The notes beneath the pieces are model-generated. The model was not told the origin of the DNA. It made no database searches and saw only the letters and a program-made list of their open reading frames with translations. A stretch of DNA of 64,000 nucleotides, from positions 1 through 64,000 of the forward strand of contig CALKCL010000016.1 in NCBI GenBank assembly GCA_938082545.1, read 5' to 3'. The stretch comes from an uncultured Gammaproteobacteria bacterium (GTDB taxonomy: Bacteria; Pseudomonadota; Gammaproteobacteria; Ga0077536). Every line of letters begins with the position of its first letter. Position 1 is the first letter of the stretch. Shown in pieces: positions 27,152 through 36,385 of the stretch. A program made the translations under genes and the position numbers.

Positions 27152-29866
27152 ATGTTGCTCGATTCTAAATCTCGTATTAGCAAAGTATTGTCTTCGGTCT
27201 TTGGTAGCCGAAATAGTCGTTTGTTGAAACAAACCCAGAAGAAAATATCTGCCATTAATGCGCTTGAGGAAAATCTTCTTGAATTATCTGATGAAGATCT
27301 AAAAGGGAAAACGGATGAGTTTCGGGTGCGGTTTTCGAGCGGCGAAACGTTAGACCAGCTGTTGCCTGAGGCATTTTCGGTAGCTAGAGAAACGAGCAGA
27401 CGCGTGTTAGGGATGCGTCATTTTGATGCTCAGTTAGTTGGTGGCATTGTTTTGCATGAAGGAAAGATTGCGGAAATGCGAACAGGAGAAGGGAAGACGC
27501 TGGCTGCTACCTTGCCTGCATATCTAAATGCACTTTCTGGGAAATCAGTACATGTCGTAACAGTCAATGATTATTTGGCGACACGAGATGCTGGTTGGAT
27601 GGGGGTTTTATATAATGCTCTAGGTTTGTCCGTTGGCGTGATCGTCAGTGGAATGGAGCATGAGATGCGTAAAGAGGCATATTGTGCTGATGTTACTTAC
27701 GGTACTAATAACGAATTTGGTTTTGATTATCTTCGCGATAATATGTGCTTTTCTTCAGACCAACAGGTACAGAGGGACTTAGCTTTTGCAATTATAGACG
27801 AGGTCGATTCAATCTTAATCGATGAAGCAAGAACTCCTTTAATCATATCTGGTCCCGCAGACGACAAAACCGACCTTTATATAAAAATGAATACTCTGGT
27901 TTCGCCTCTGAAAAGACAGATAGAAGATGATGACGAGGGAGACTACTCTCTGGATGAGAAGACTAGACAAGTCTATCTCACGGAGAAAGGACACATTAAT
28001 ATTGAAGGTATTTTGTTAAAAGCTGATCTTCTATTAGAGAATGATAGCTTATACAGTGCTGCTAACATTTCATTAATACATCATGTTTACGCGGCGATAC
28101 GCGCACATAATTTATTTCAGAAAGATGTCGATTATGTTGTTCAAGAGGGGGAGATAGTTATAGTTGACGAGTTTACTGGTAGAACCATGCCTGGACGCCG
28201 GTGGTCGGAAGGATTACATCAAGCAGTTGAGGCGAAAGAAGGATTATCGATTAAAGAAGAAAATCAGACTCTCGCATCCATCACTTACCAGAATTATTTT
28301 CGTCTATATGGAAACCTATCTGGGATGACAGGGACGGCGGATACGGAAGCCTATGAGTTTCAGGAAATTTATGGGCTAGAAGTAGTTGTGATTCCGACGA
28401 ATAAAAAAATGGTTCGAGAAGACAATGGCGATTTGGTTTACCTCACTACTCGCGAAAAATTTCTAGCGATAGTTGTAGATGTCGAGGACTGTGTAAAAAG
28501 GAAGCAGCCTGTTCTTGTTGGTACGACATCCATAGAGACATCGGAATACTTATCCTCCTTACTTACAGAACGAGATATCAAGCATAAAGTATTAAATGCC
28601 AAGTTCCATGAACAGGAAGCTAGAATAATTGCAGATGCTGGGATGCCTGTTAGCGTTACGGTAGCTACTAACATGGCTGGGAGAGGCACGGATATTATTT
28701 TAGGTGGCAATCCGGATTTTCAGAGGGAGGCCATAGGAGATCCGGTTCTAGAGGGTGTCGACAACTGGAAGAGTAATCATGAAATAGTTATATCCTCTGG
28801 CGGTTTACATATTATCGGCACGGAGCGGCATGAATCTCGACGAATAGATAACCAACTTCGGGGCAGGTCTGGTAGGCAAGGTGACCCTGGATCGAGCCGA
28901 TTCTATCTTTCGTTGGAAGATAATTTAATGCGTATTTTTGCTTCTGAAAAAGTTGCAGGCCTTATGCAAAAGCTTGGTATGAAAGATGGCGAGGCTATAG
29001 AGCACCCTTGGGTCAGTAAAGCAATTGAGAATGCGCAAAGAAAAGTTGAAGGTCGAAACTTTGACATTCGTAAGCAATTATTAGACTTTGATGATGTTGC
29101 TAACGATCAGAGAAAAAATGTTTATGAGCAACGTCGAGAGATCATTGAGTCTGCAGATATAGAACAAACAATTATTCAGATCAGAGAGGATGTTGTTGGA
29201 GAAATTTTAGAACAAAATATGTCATTATCCTCGGGCGATGCAGGATGGAATTTGATAACTCTATCCAGAGATCTCGAAAAAGACCTTGGCGTAGTTATCG
29301 ACTTTAGTGATTTTGAGGATGACTCGGTGACTCAGGCTGCGTTGGAAGATGTTGTGTTTCGAAGCGTAGATGAGGCGTACAGAAAGAAGGAATTAGTGGT
29401 TGGTTCGGATGCTTTAAGAAATTTTGAAAAGAGTATTATGTTGCAGGTGTTAGATACTCAATGGAAGGAGCACTTGGCTGCAATGGACTACCTGAGGAAA
29501 GGGATCCACCTTAGAGGTTTTGCCCAAAAGAACCCCAAGCAGGAATATAAGCGAGAAGCTTTCGAAATGTTTTCCCAAATGCTGGATGATATTCAGCGTT
29601 CGGTTGTCGGTCTCCTTTTGAGAGTACAGATTTCGAATGAGTCAGACTTGCAAAGGGCGGAGCGTAAAGAACTTGAATTGTCAGAGGCAAACTATCATCA
29701 CGGAGGATCGGCGCCAGATACTGCAGATTCTGTCGCCACGAATCAGAAGGAATTAGCAGTCTCCTCCAAACCCTTTAAACGAGGTGGAGAAAAAGTTGGT
29801 CGGAACGAGCCGTGCCCCTGCGGTTCTGGTAAAAAATTCAAACAGTGTCACGGGAGAACCCCTTAA
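27152..29866 (+). CDS. secA: Preprotein translocase ATPase SecA
   Basis: 904 residues. Drives Sec-dependent export through SecYEG. Walker A region [39 protein letters not shown] (Walker B), [32 protein letters not shown] and [29 protein letters not shown] are all intact. The C-terminus has the zinc-binding [14 protein letters not shown] motif that contacts SecB. Upstream there is no SecM-type regulator, only dciA on the other strand. Confidence 0.98.
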   Translation: MLLDSKSRISKVLSSVFGSRNSRLLKQTQKKISAINALEENLLELSDEDLKGKTDEFRVRFSSGETLDQLLPEAFSVARETSRRVLGMRHFDAQLVGGIVLHEGKIAEMRTGEGKTLAATLPAYLNALSGKSVHVVTVNDYLATRDAGWMGVLYNALGLSVGVIVSGMEHEMRKEAYCADVTYGTNNEFGFDYLRDNMCFSSDQQVQRDLAFAIIDEVDSILIDEARTPLIISGPADDKTDLYIKMNTLVSPLKRQIEDDDEGDYSLDEKTRQVYLTEKGHINIEGILLKADLLLENDSLYSAANISLIHHVYAAIRAHNLFQKDVDYVVQEGEIVIVDEFTGRTMPGRRWSEGLHQAVEAKEGLSIKEENQTLASITYQNYFRLYGNLSGMTGTADTEAYEFQEIYGLEVVVIPTNKKMVREDNGDLVYLTTREKFLAIVVDVEDCVKRKQPVLVGTTSIETSEYLSSLLTERDIKHKVLNAKFHEQEARIIADAGMPVSVTVATNMAGRGTDIILGGNPDFQREAIGDPVLEGVDNWKSNHEIVISSGGLHIIGTERHESRRIDNQLRGRSGRQGDPGSSRFYLSLEDNLMRIFASEKVAGLMQKLGMKDGEAIEHPWVSKAIENAQRKVEGRNFDIRKQLLDFDDVANDQRKNVYEQRREIIESADIEQTIIQIREDVVGEILEQNMSLSSGDAGWNLITLSRDLEKDLGVVIDFSDFEDDSVTQAALEDVVFRSVDEAYRKKELVVGSDALRNFEKSIMLQVLDTQWKEHLAAMDYLRKGIHLRGFAQKNPKQEYKREAFEMFSQMLDDIQRSVVGLLLRVQISNESDLQRAERKELELSEANYHHGGSAPDTADSVATNQKELAVSSKPFKRGGEKVGRNEPCPCGSGKKFKQCHGRTP

Positions 29867-29962
29867 TCTACTCAAGCTTATGGATGCTCTGAAATAAATA
29901 AGAAAATAAAAATTCTGCCTGAAGTCCTCCCTATCGACGGTATCCGTTTAGGTACCGTAGCC

Positions 29963-31108
29963 ATGGGTGACCGCTATAAAGGCAGGCCAGACTTGGCCCT
30001 GATCGAGCTGGTTGAAAGCGCGAAGACAGCATGTGTCTTTACTCAGAATAAATTTTGTGCAGCGCCAGTGTCATTAGCCAAATCCCATGTAAAGAAAAGC
30101 AGGCCGAGATTTTTAGTGATCAACTCGGGAAACGCTAACGCAGGAACAGGCCTAGCAGGCGATAAAGCAGCATTAAGTGTGTGTCGTGCTGTAGCTAAGC
30201 ACGGTAGTTGCCGGCAAGAAGAAGTGCTACCTTTTTCAACTGGAATTATTGGTGAGCTCTTAAACAGCGACCTTATAGTAGATAGTATTCCGAAGGCTTT
30301 TTCCGATTTAAGTTCTGATAAATGGCTGGATGCGGCTGGTGCAATAATCACTACAGACACGAGAATCAAAGCGCGAAGTGCGCAGATTTATATTGGTGAC
30401 AAGAAAGCATCTATTACAGGGATAGCTAAAGGTAGCGGCATGATAAAGCCAAATATGGCAACAATGTTGGCATTCGTCGCAGTAGACGCAAATATTTCCC
30501 AGAAAACCCTTGATCGGATCTGTAGTGACGCTAGTGAATTAAGTTTTAATAGAATAACAGTCGATGGCGACACTTCTACTAATGATGCGCTGGCGTTAAT
30601 TAGCTCAGGCTCTTTAGGAAATTCTGAAATCAACGTTGGTGATGCAGATTACGAGAGTGTGTACAGAGGAATACTCCTGGTCTGTCAAGAATTAGCAAAG
30701 GATATCGCTCGGGACGGAGAAGGAGCAACCAAATTTATTACGGTCAATGTGTCTGGTGGGAAAAGTGAAGGCGAATGTAAGAATGTGGCTTTTGCCGTGG
30801 CAGAATCGCCGCTAGTAAAAACTGCTTTATTCGCTGCGGATGCTAACTGGGGTCGAGTCTTAGCAGCTGTTGGCAGAGCCATTGATTCGGAGACACGTAT
30901 TGAAGATATTGATATAAAATTTGGAGAGCACTCGATTGTAGCAAACGGACTACCTGCTGATCACGATGAAGATAAGTTAAATGATCTACTGCTTTTATCC
31001 GATATTGAAATAAATATAGCACTAGGTAAGAGTCAAGAAGAAGTTACAGTATGGTCTTGTGACCTTTCATATGACTATGTCCGTATCAATGCAGAATATC
31101 GGTCTTAA
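29963..31108 (+). CDS. argJ: Bifunctional ornithine acetyltransferase / N-acetylglutamate synthase
   Basis: ArgJ recycles the acetyl group in arginine synthesis. The autocleavage motif GSGMIKPNMATML (cleaved before Thr), VINSGNANAGTG, and NRITVDGDTSTND are present. The first ATG (29963) falls inside the conserved N-terminus: the in-frame codons upstream, back to about 29906, read KILPEVLPIDGIRLGTVA, which matches family sequence. Yet no ATG, GTG or TTG lies between the secA stop (same frame, 29864-29866) and 29963. Initiation may use ATA 29906, ATT 29912 or CTG 29915, or the protein may be shortened by about 19 residues. Confidence 0.9.
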   Translation: MGDRYKGRPDLALIELVESAKTACVFTQNKFCAAPVSLAKSHVKKSRPRFLVINSGNANAGTGLAGDKAALSVCRAVAKHGSCRQEEVLPFSTGIIGELLNSDLIVDSIPKAFSDLSSDKWLDAAGAIITTDTRIKARSAQIYIGDKKASITGIAKGSGMIKPNMATMLAFVAVDANISQKTLDRICSDASELSFNRITVDGDTSTNDALALISSGSLGNSEINVGDADYESVYRGILLVCQELAKDIARDGEGATKFITVNVSGGKSEGECKNVAFAVAESPLVKTALFAADANWGRVLAAVGRAIDSETRIEDIDIKFGEHSIVANGLPADHDEDKLNDLLLLSDIEINIALGKSQEEVTVWSCDLSYDYVRINAEYRS

Positions 31109-31154
31109 GTGCTCGGTCAGATCTTATTGATGAAAAAAAATTTGCACTTATAAG

Positions 31155-32102
31155 ATGAAGGAGCTATTTCGTGTTTCGGTCGGGGTGATACGCCAGAAGC
31201 ATGGATTGTATCTGCTTTCCTTAAGAAATAAAGATCGTTCCTTCCCCGGTTTATGGGAGTTTCCTGGTGGAAAAATTGAGAAGGGAGAGTCAGCCGTTCA
31301 AGCACTAACGCGCGAGTTATACGAAGAAGTGGGCATTAAGGTCAGCGCTGAACCCATACCCTTGATTAATTTCAAGTATGAGTACCCGGACTTCATCGTC
31401 GACATGCATGTTTATAGGCTTGAAGAGTGGGAAGGGTCACCAATTAGCTGCGAAGGCCAGCAACTCATGTGGGTAACCTTAGAAGAGCTGCTCTCTAGTA
31501 AAATGCCAGATGCTAATCAGTCTATAAAGTTAGCACTGAGGTTACCGAACATGTCCTTAATCACACCTGACTTCGAGGGTGATGAGTTATCGTATTTGAA
31601 CCAGCTTGAAGTATGTTTGAGTAATGGAGTGAAATTGGTACAGCTAAGGATGCCGGGGAGCTCGCAAGTGTGTGTTGCCAGAATAGCCAGAGAGGCTTTG
31701 GCTCTTTGTCGAAATCATATGGCGACACTGCTAATTAACAATCAACTTTCATTAGTACGTGAACTGCATGCCGATGGTCTCCATTTGCCGTCCTATATTT
31801 TAAAGGGTTTAAGTGAAAGACCTATATCAGAACAGTCTCTTTTAAGCACTTCTTGCCATAACAAAAGTGAAGTCGCTCATGCCAATACAATTGGCGTAGA
31901 TTTTGGTTATATTAGCCCAATAAAGAAGCCTCTTTCGCATGATTCCTCAAGCAGTTTAGGTTGGCAAGCGGCAGCAGAGTTAGCAAGTCTGGCCACTTTC
32001 CCTGTCTTTGCTCTGGGAGGCTTGAACAAGAGTGATACTAAGCACGCTGTTAATTTGGGCTTTCAAGGCGTAAGTATGGTGACAGCGCTTTGGAGAGAAT
32101 GA
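31155..32102 (+). CDS. Nudix hydrolase (MutT-like) fused to a ThiE-like domain
   Basis: 315 residues in two domains. Residues 1-130 are a MutT-type Nudix domain with an intact box (GGKIEKGE...RELYEEVGI), probably hydrolysing oxidised dGTP. Residues 135-315 resemble thiamine phosphate synthase (LVQLRMPG, HADGLHLP, IGVDFGYISPI, FALGGL). The Asp of the usual IND segment is replaced (INNQ), and the Gln-x-Asp after DGxHL is missing, so TMP synthase activity is doubtful. The secA-argJ-mutT order is typical of gammaproteobacteria and the fusion is known there. Confidence 0.88.
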   Translation: MKELFRVSVGVIRQKHGLYLLSLRNKDRSFPGLWEFPGGKIEKGESAVQALTRELYEEVGIKVSAEPIPLINFKYEYPDFIVDMHVYRLEEWEGSPISCEGQQLMWVTLEELLSSKMPDANQSIKLALRLPNMSLITPDFEGDELSYLNQLEVCLSNGVKLVQLRMPGSSQVCVARIAREALALCRNHMATLLINNQLSLVRELHADGLHLPSYILKGLSERPISEQSLLSTSCHNKSEVAHANTIGVDFGYISPIKKPLSHDSSSSLGWQAAAELASLATFPVFALGGLNKSDTKHAVNLGFQGVSMVTALWRE

Positions 32103-32161
32103 AGCTTCAACAAACGATATTAAACCTCATGACAGAATATTTAGGCTTGACCCGTCCTATT

Positions 32162-32962
32162 TTATACACCGCAGATCTGTACTTGAAACTGAATGGCATC
32201 AGAGGTTTGTTTTGGTTTGCTACTAGTATCATAATGGCGGAAAAAACGAACTGTGAAGCGATGCTTGCCGCTACTTGCTTCGGGGAAAACAGGTAATGAC
32301 ATCGGTAGGGAAAAGCGCAATAGATAATTCACTTTCTCCTTATCTAGATTCCGTTGAAAAAAACCTTCTGATGCCGTTTCAAAAGATGTAACTGAGCTTC
32401 CTCTGATGATTTCAAGCATGAGTGCATTGGCATTTTTCAGTGGCAGAATATCTGACATCCATTTTTCAATTTGGAAAATTTTTTCCTCTTGGCTCAGGTT
32501 GCTCCAGAAATAAAATCGGGGGAGATCAAATTTAGCAACTCCTTTTTGAGAACCGTTCTTTTGGCGGACCTGATGAATTAGCTCGTCAGATTTTATGCAA
32601 TTCCCCGGGTTATAGTCGCGTGATTTTAGGGTGGCGAGACTGTCTCTTATAGTAGCTATCACTTGTTCTAAATTATTTGGATCCACCTGAGGGTTACCGG
32701 AAAAAACCCTGAAAGCATTTTCCACACGCTCTAACTCCGTTATTAAATCCTTTCTCAAATCTGAGCGACGAATGAAATCAGATAATTCTATTAACAGACT
32801 TACTGTTGCGCCACTGTCTAATTTTTCTCCTACAATACAGGCATCAATCTGTGAATAAAAGTACTCCATTTTTAGAAAATTACGAGCTTTTTCATTTATT
32901 GGCGACTCATAAGTTACTAGGTTTTCTTGAAGAAAGAAGTCTTGGTGATCGTGACTATTCAT
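32162..32962 (-). CDS. zapD: Z-ring associated protein ZapD
   Basis: 266 residues, DUF1342/YacF family. Visible markers are VTYESPINEKARNFLKMEYFYSQ at the N-terminus, DLITELERVE, and the C-terminal FRHYDTSSKPKQTSDAIQFQVQIC. ZapD cross-links FtsZ filaments at the division site. The ATG directly abuts the coaE stop (TGAATG). It converges with the Nudix/ThiE gene across a 59 bp gap. Confidence 0.93.
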   Translation of the reverse strand: MNSHDHQDFFLQENLVTYESPINEKARNFLKMEYFYSQIDACIVGEKLDSGATVSLLIELSDFIRRSDLRKDLITELERVENAFRVFSGNPQVDPNNLEQVIATIRDSLATLKSRDYNPGNCIKSDELIHQVRQKNGSQKGVAKFDLPRFYFWSNLSQEEKIFQIEKWMSDILPLKNANALMLEIIRGSSVTSFETASEGFFQRNLDKEKVNYLLRFSLPMSLPVFPEASSGKHRFTVRFFRHYDTSSKPKQTSDAIQFQVQICGV

Positions 32963-33595
32963 TCATGGGACTCCGTTTTGCGCAAGCTGTTTGTAAAGCT
33001 TATGGAGCCTTCGTATCTCTGCAGTCAAACTAATCTGCTGTGACGAGTTGTCTATAACATCGTCAGCAATTCTGAGCCTTTCTTCTCTAGTAGCTTGAGC
33101 TTCCATGATAGCTGAGACTTCTTCTTTTTGGAGTAGGTCTCGACTCATGACTCGGTCTAACTGTTCTTTTTCAGGGCAATCAACCACCAGAATGCGGTTG
33201 AATTTTTGACGCCTTTCGCTTTCTGCTACTAACGGTATAGAAATAAGACAATATGACATTTTTAAAGATTTAATTTGATTAGAAATTTCTTCTCTGATCT
33301 TTGGGTGAGTGATTTTTTCAAGAGCTTTTCTTTTGCTTTCGTCAGAAAAAATAACCGATTTTAATGCCGTCCTGTTCAACGTATTATCGTTATTAAGAAC
33401 ACCTGCACCAAATTCGCTAATGATCTCCTTAAGACAGGGTTTTCCAGGCTCTACTATTTCCCGAGCTATTAGATCAGCGTCTATAACTTTTATATCGAAC
33501 ATCGCGGAAAACCGGTCGCAGATATAGGTTTTCCCTGATCCTATACCTCCAGTGACCGCTACTACATAAGGGTATTGAGATTGGTTTGAGGCCAT
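32963..33595 (-). CDS. coaE: Dephospho-CoA kinase
   Basis: 210 residues. Phosphorylates dephospho-CoA, the last step of coenzyme A synthesis. P-loop VAVTGGIGSGKT at the N-terminus, the VIDADLIAREIVEPG substrate segment, and PLVAESERR in the middle. It precedes zapD directly, the usual gammaproteobacterial pair; the type IV pilus genes often found beside coaE are absent. Confidence 0.96.
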   Translation of the reverse strand: MASNQSQYPYVVAVTGGIGSGKTYICDRFSAMFDIKVIDADLIAREIVEPGKPCLKEIISEFGAGVLNNDNTLNRTALKSVIFSDESKRKALEKITHPKIREEISNQIKSLKMSYCLISIPLVAESERRQKFNRILVVDCPEKEQLDRVMSRDLLQKEEVSAIMEAQATREERLRIADDVIDNSSQQISLTAEIRRLHKLYKQLAQNGVP

Positions 33596-33707
33596 CTAGT
33601 TATCCTGACTTTGGAATGCTACAGTAGATTTTACACATAATGTTAAACTAAATCTGCCTATAGGTTGGTGGTCAAAAAGGATGTGTTAGTTTCCAGTGAA
33701 CTGTTTC

Positions 33708-34470
33708 CTAGTTTATCCAGATAATTGCGGCCATCCTTCCTTCTGAATCCCTTCGTCTATGAGAGAAGAAATTTTGTGTATTATCAAAAGTATATCTAGC
33801 ATCAGTATAAATTTCTGACATTCCAAGTGTCTTTAGCTGCATGGTTGCGTAGAGCGCGAGATTCAGATGCCAATTTCCTTTAATAAGTTTGAAGCAGGCT
33901 TCATTGGCAGAGTTAAGAGCTGGAAAAGGATTACGCAGGGACTCCCCTGCGGGATAGTGGGTTTGACTAATATGAGGCCCGATCCAGGCAATTATTTCTT
34001 CTGGCGGCGTGTGAAAAGAAAGAGGGGTATTTGGGATTACTCCCGCAAGTAATCCGCGCCATCCTGCATGGACTGCGGCTACTTCCTTACCTCTTCGGCA
34101 GGTCAATAAAACTGGTAAACAATCTGCAACTGACACGGCACACGGTGTCTTAGGTTCAGATGTTAAACACCCATCTGCTAAAATAGACTTTTCTTTAGTA
34201 GGAAACCTTTTAACAGTTGCTTGGTGTACTTGGTTTATCCAGGTAGGACGGGTTTGGCAGACCTAGATTTTGACAAAATTTCTGTTCGGCATTCTGGATT
34301 AATTGGCTTTCATTGAGGCTTGTACTATTGTTCTCTGAGAGTAGATCGGGGACTTCGGGTATCTCTAAGGGTTTCTCGTTGAAAACTGCCGAGATGTTTT
34401 TTGGCGCCGGCCAAAGAGGGTTGAAAAACCCGTTTTTTTTCATGACCGTTTTATTATCTTTGTATATCAC
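33708..34470 (-). pseudogene. pgeF: Multicopper polyphenol oxidase-fold protein PgeF (YfiH), split by a frameshift
   Basis: Family proteins run about 240 residues in one frame. Here the N-terminal part (MIYKDNKTV..., with LWPAPKNISAVF and FCQNLGLPNP) starts at 34470, overlapping the rluD stop by 4 bp. The rest (PTWINQVHQATV, then SVADCLPVLL, AAVHAGWRGLLAG, WIGPHIS and FFSHRRRDSEGRMAAIIW) lies in another frame. The switch falls at about 34245-34262, where one base too many (or two too few) separates the frames. The usual GGVS and SLNLG..HVGDD segment is also unrecognisable. PgeF trims or hydrolyses aberrant muropeptide or purine substrates in other bacteria. It could be a pseudogene, a sequencing indel, or a recoded gene. 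Confidence 0.75.
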
Positions 34471-35432
34471 GTTGCCTGTCTCTGTACATCACATCTGAGC
34501 TCTGACATCAGATGGCCAAAATCGTCGGGAGGGTTGGCAGTGAAAGTTTGTAATTGATCTGGTGAGGGGTAGAAGAATTCTAGTTGTTTTGCATGAAGAG
34601 CTTGCCGCTTAAATGCTCTAATTGTGTCTTTTAGGTTTTCGTCACAATTCTTCGGCACGATTGGCCTTGCACCATAGGTAGTGTCTCCAACTAATGTATG
34701 ACCTAGCGATGACATGTGGACTCTAATTTGATGGGTCCTGCCGGTTTCTAACCGCACCTCGAGTAGGCTGTGGCGTCTAAATTTCTCTAAGATTGTAAAA
34801 TGACTGACAGCATTTCTGCCACTAGGTGCTATGCGCATTTTGGTTCTCTGTCGATGATCTCTAGCTATTGGAGCATTTACTGTCCCACCCGATATTGGGA
34901 CACCATTGACAATAGCTTCATAGACTCTTTTGATTTTTCGAGCAGCCATGCTCTCATTCAAAGAGGTATAGCTATGTTGTTGTCGTGCAACTAAAAGTAA
35001 GCCGGAAGTATCCTTGTCAATACGGTGCACAAGTCCTGCTCTCGGCAACATACTTAGTTCTGGATATTTTTCTACTAAGCCATTAGCTAGAGTTTGATCG
35101 TGATTGCCTGCCCCTGGATGCACCACTAAGCCGGCAGGCTTATTGACAATAATGAAGTCGAGGGTTTCCGAGACTATCTCAAATTCTATTTTTTGAGGAA
35201 TTATTGTATTGTCGACTAGTGTTATTTCGGCTGTGGCCAATGTTAAAACATCACCGACATGAACTTTAGCTCTCGGCTTCGCGCTTACATTATTTAGGTA
35301 CGCTCGGCCTAGGACAATTTGGTTTTTCAGCATCTCTCGAGAGTATTGTTCGAAAAGTTTTGCAAGAGCTTGATCGAAACGTTGACCGTCTAATGATTCG
35401 GGTACGATTGAGGTTAAGAGTATGTCGGACAT
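34467..35432 (-). CDS. rluD: 23S rRNA pseudouridine synthase D
   Basis: 321 residues. N-terminal S4-like RNA-binding domain (RFDQALAKLFEQYSREMLKNQI...GRAYLNN), then the catalytic domain with HRIDKDTSGLLLVA containing the active Asp, and GRTHQIRVH. It makes pseudouridines at 1911, 1915 and 1917 of helix 69 in E. coli. Divergent from bamD and followed by pgeF, the standard neighbourhood. Confidence 0.96.
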   Translation of the reverse strand: MSDILLTSIVPESLDGQRFDQALAKLFEQYSREMLKNQIVLGRAYLNNVSAKPRAKVHVGDVLTLATAEITLVDNTIIPQKIEFEIVSETLDFIIVNKPAGLVVHPGAGNHDQTLANGLVEKYPELSMLPRAGLVHRIDKDTSGLLLVARQQHSYTSLNESMAARKIKRVYEAIVNGVPISGGTVNAPIARDHRQRTKMRIAPSGRNAVSHFTILEKFRRHSLLEVRLETGRTHQIRVHMSSLGHTLVGDTTYGARPIVPKNCDENLKDTIRAFKRQALHAKQLEFFYPSPDQLQTFTANPPDDFGHLMSELRCDVQRQAT

Positions 35433-35580
35433 TTATGAGTTACCTGAATCTTAAGGCCTGTTATTTGGTAGGTGTATAGTATGTTATTTTCTTCATGTTA
35501 TTTATAGTAGGATCGGTTAAAATTTTAATGCAGCGCGGCTGCCGGCAAATATAAAAGTATTACTGGGATTCACCACTTAT

Positions 35581-36384
35581 ATGAAAAGTAAATTGCAAGC
35601 CTCTCTCTGGCGCAAAATGTTCCTATTTGTCTTCCTGTTGGCGTCAGGGTGTGGATATTTTCAGAGTCAATCGGATAAAGATAAAGAAGAAAGTAAGTGG
35701 CCTGAGGACAGGCTTTACAATATGGCCAAGGAAAAACTCGACTTCGGCTCTTGTGGAGGGGCAATTGAGTATTATGAAAAGCTGCAGGCTCGATACCCTT
35801 TTGGTATTTACACGCAGCAGTCGCAAATTGAGCTAGCTTATTGTTATTTCCGAACAGATGATCCGATGATGGCGATTACTACAATCGACCGTTTCATTAA
35901 ACTTTACCCGACTCACGCTAATATGTCGTATGCCTTCTACCTTAGGGGATTAATTAACTTCGGAAGAGGGAAAGGACTTGCTGAGCGTTGGCTTCCTAAA
36001 GATGGCTCGCAACGAGATCCTGGAATGGCGTTAGAGTCTTTCGGTGATTTTAGTGAAGTTGTTAAGACTTTCCCAGAAAGTGTCTATGTCGAAGATTCTA
36101 GATTGCGTATGCGGTACCTGCGAAATCAGCTCGCACAGCATGAGGTTAACGTCTCTAATTACTATATGAGGAGGGGCGCATACGTGGCGTCTGCAAACAG
36201 GGCTCGCTACGTGATTGAGAAGTACCAACAAACACCCGCTGTCCCAGCTGCGCTAGTATTGTTAGTGAAGTCATATAAGATTCTAGAGTTGAATGATCTC
36301 GCGGCGGACGCACTGTCAGTTTTGGAACTTAATTACCCAGACCATCCTCGATTACTAGAGATAAAAGCGGTCACCGTCGAGTAA
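35581..36384 (+). CDS. bamD: Outer membrane assembly lipoprotein BamD
   Basis: 267 residues. Lipoprotein signal ending in LASGC (Cys about residue 24), then TPR repeats with YYEKLQARYPFGIYTQQSQIELAYCYF and MSYAFYLRGL. BamD is the essential lipoprotein partner of BamA in folding outer-membrane proteins. Its stop is 1 bp from the end of the convergent nadE. Confidence 0.95.
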   Translation: MKSKLQASLWRKMFLFVFLLASGCGYFQSQSDKDKEESKWPEDRLYNMAKEKLDFGSCGGAIEYYEKLQARYPFGIYTQQSQIELAYCYFRTDDPMMAITTIDRFIKLYPTHANMSYAFYLRGLINFGRGKGLAERWLPKDGSQRDPGMALESFGDFSEVVKTFPESVYVEDSRLRMRYLRNQLAQHEVNVSNYYMRRGAYVASANRARYVIEKYQQTPAVPAALVLLVKSYKILELNDLAADALSVLELNYPDHPRLLEIKAVTVE

Positions 36385-36385
36385 T

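Noticed and set aside
32090..32296. 68-codon frame at the end of the Nudix/ThiE gene
   Set aside because: It runs antisense into the conserved C-terminus of zapD and has no plausible family.
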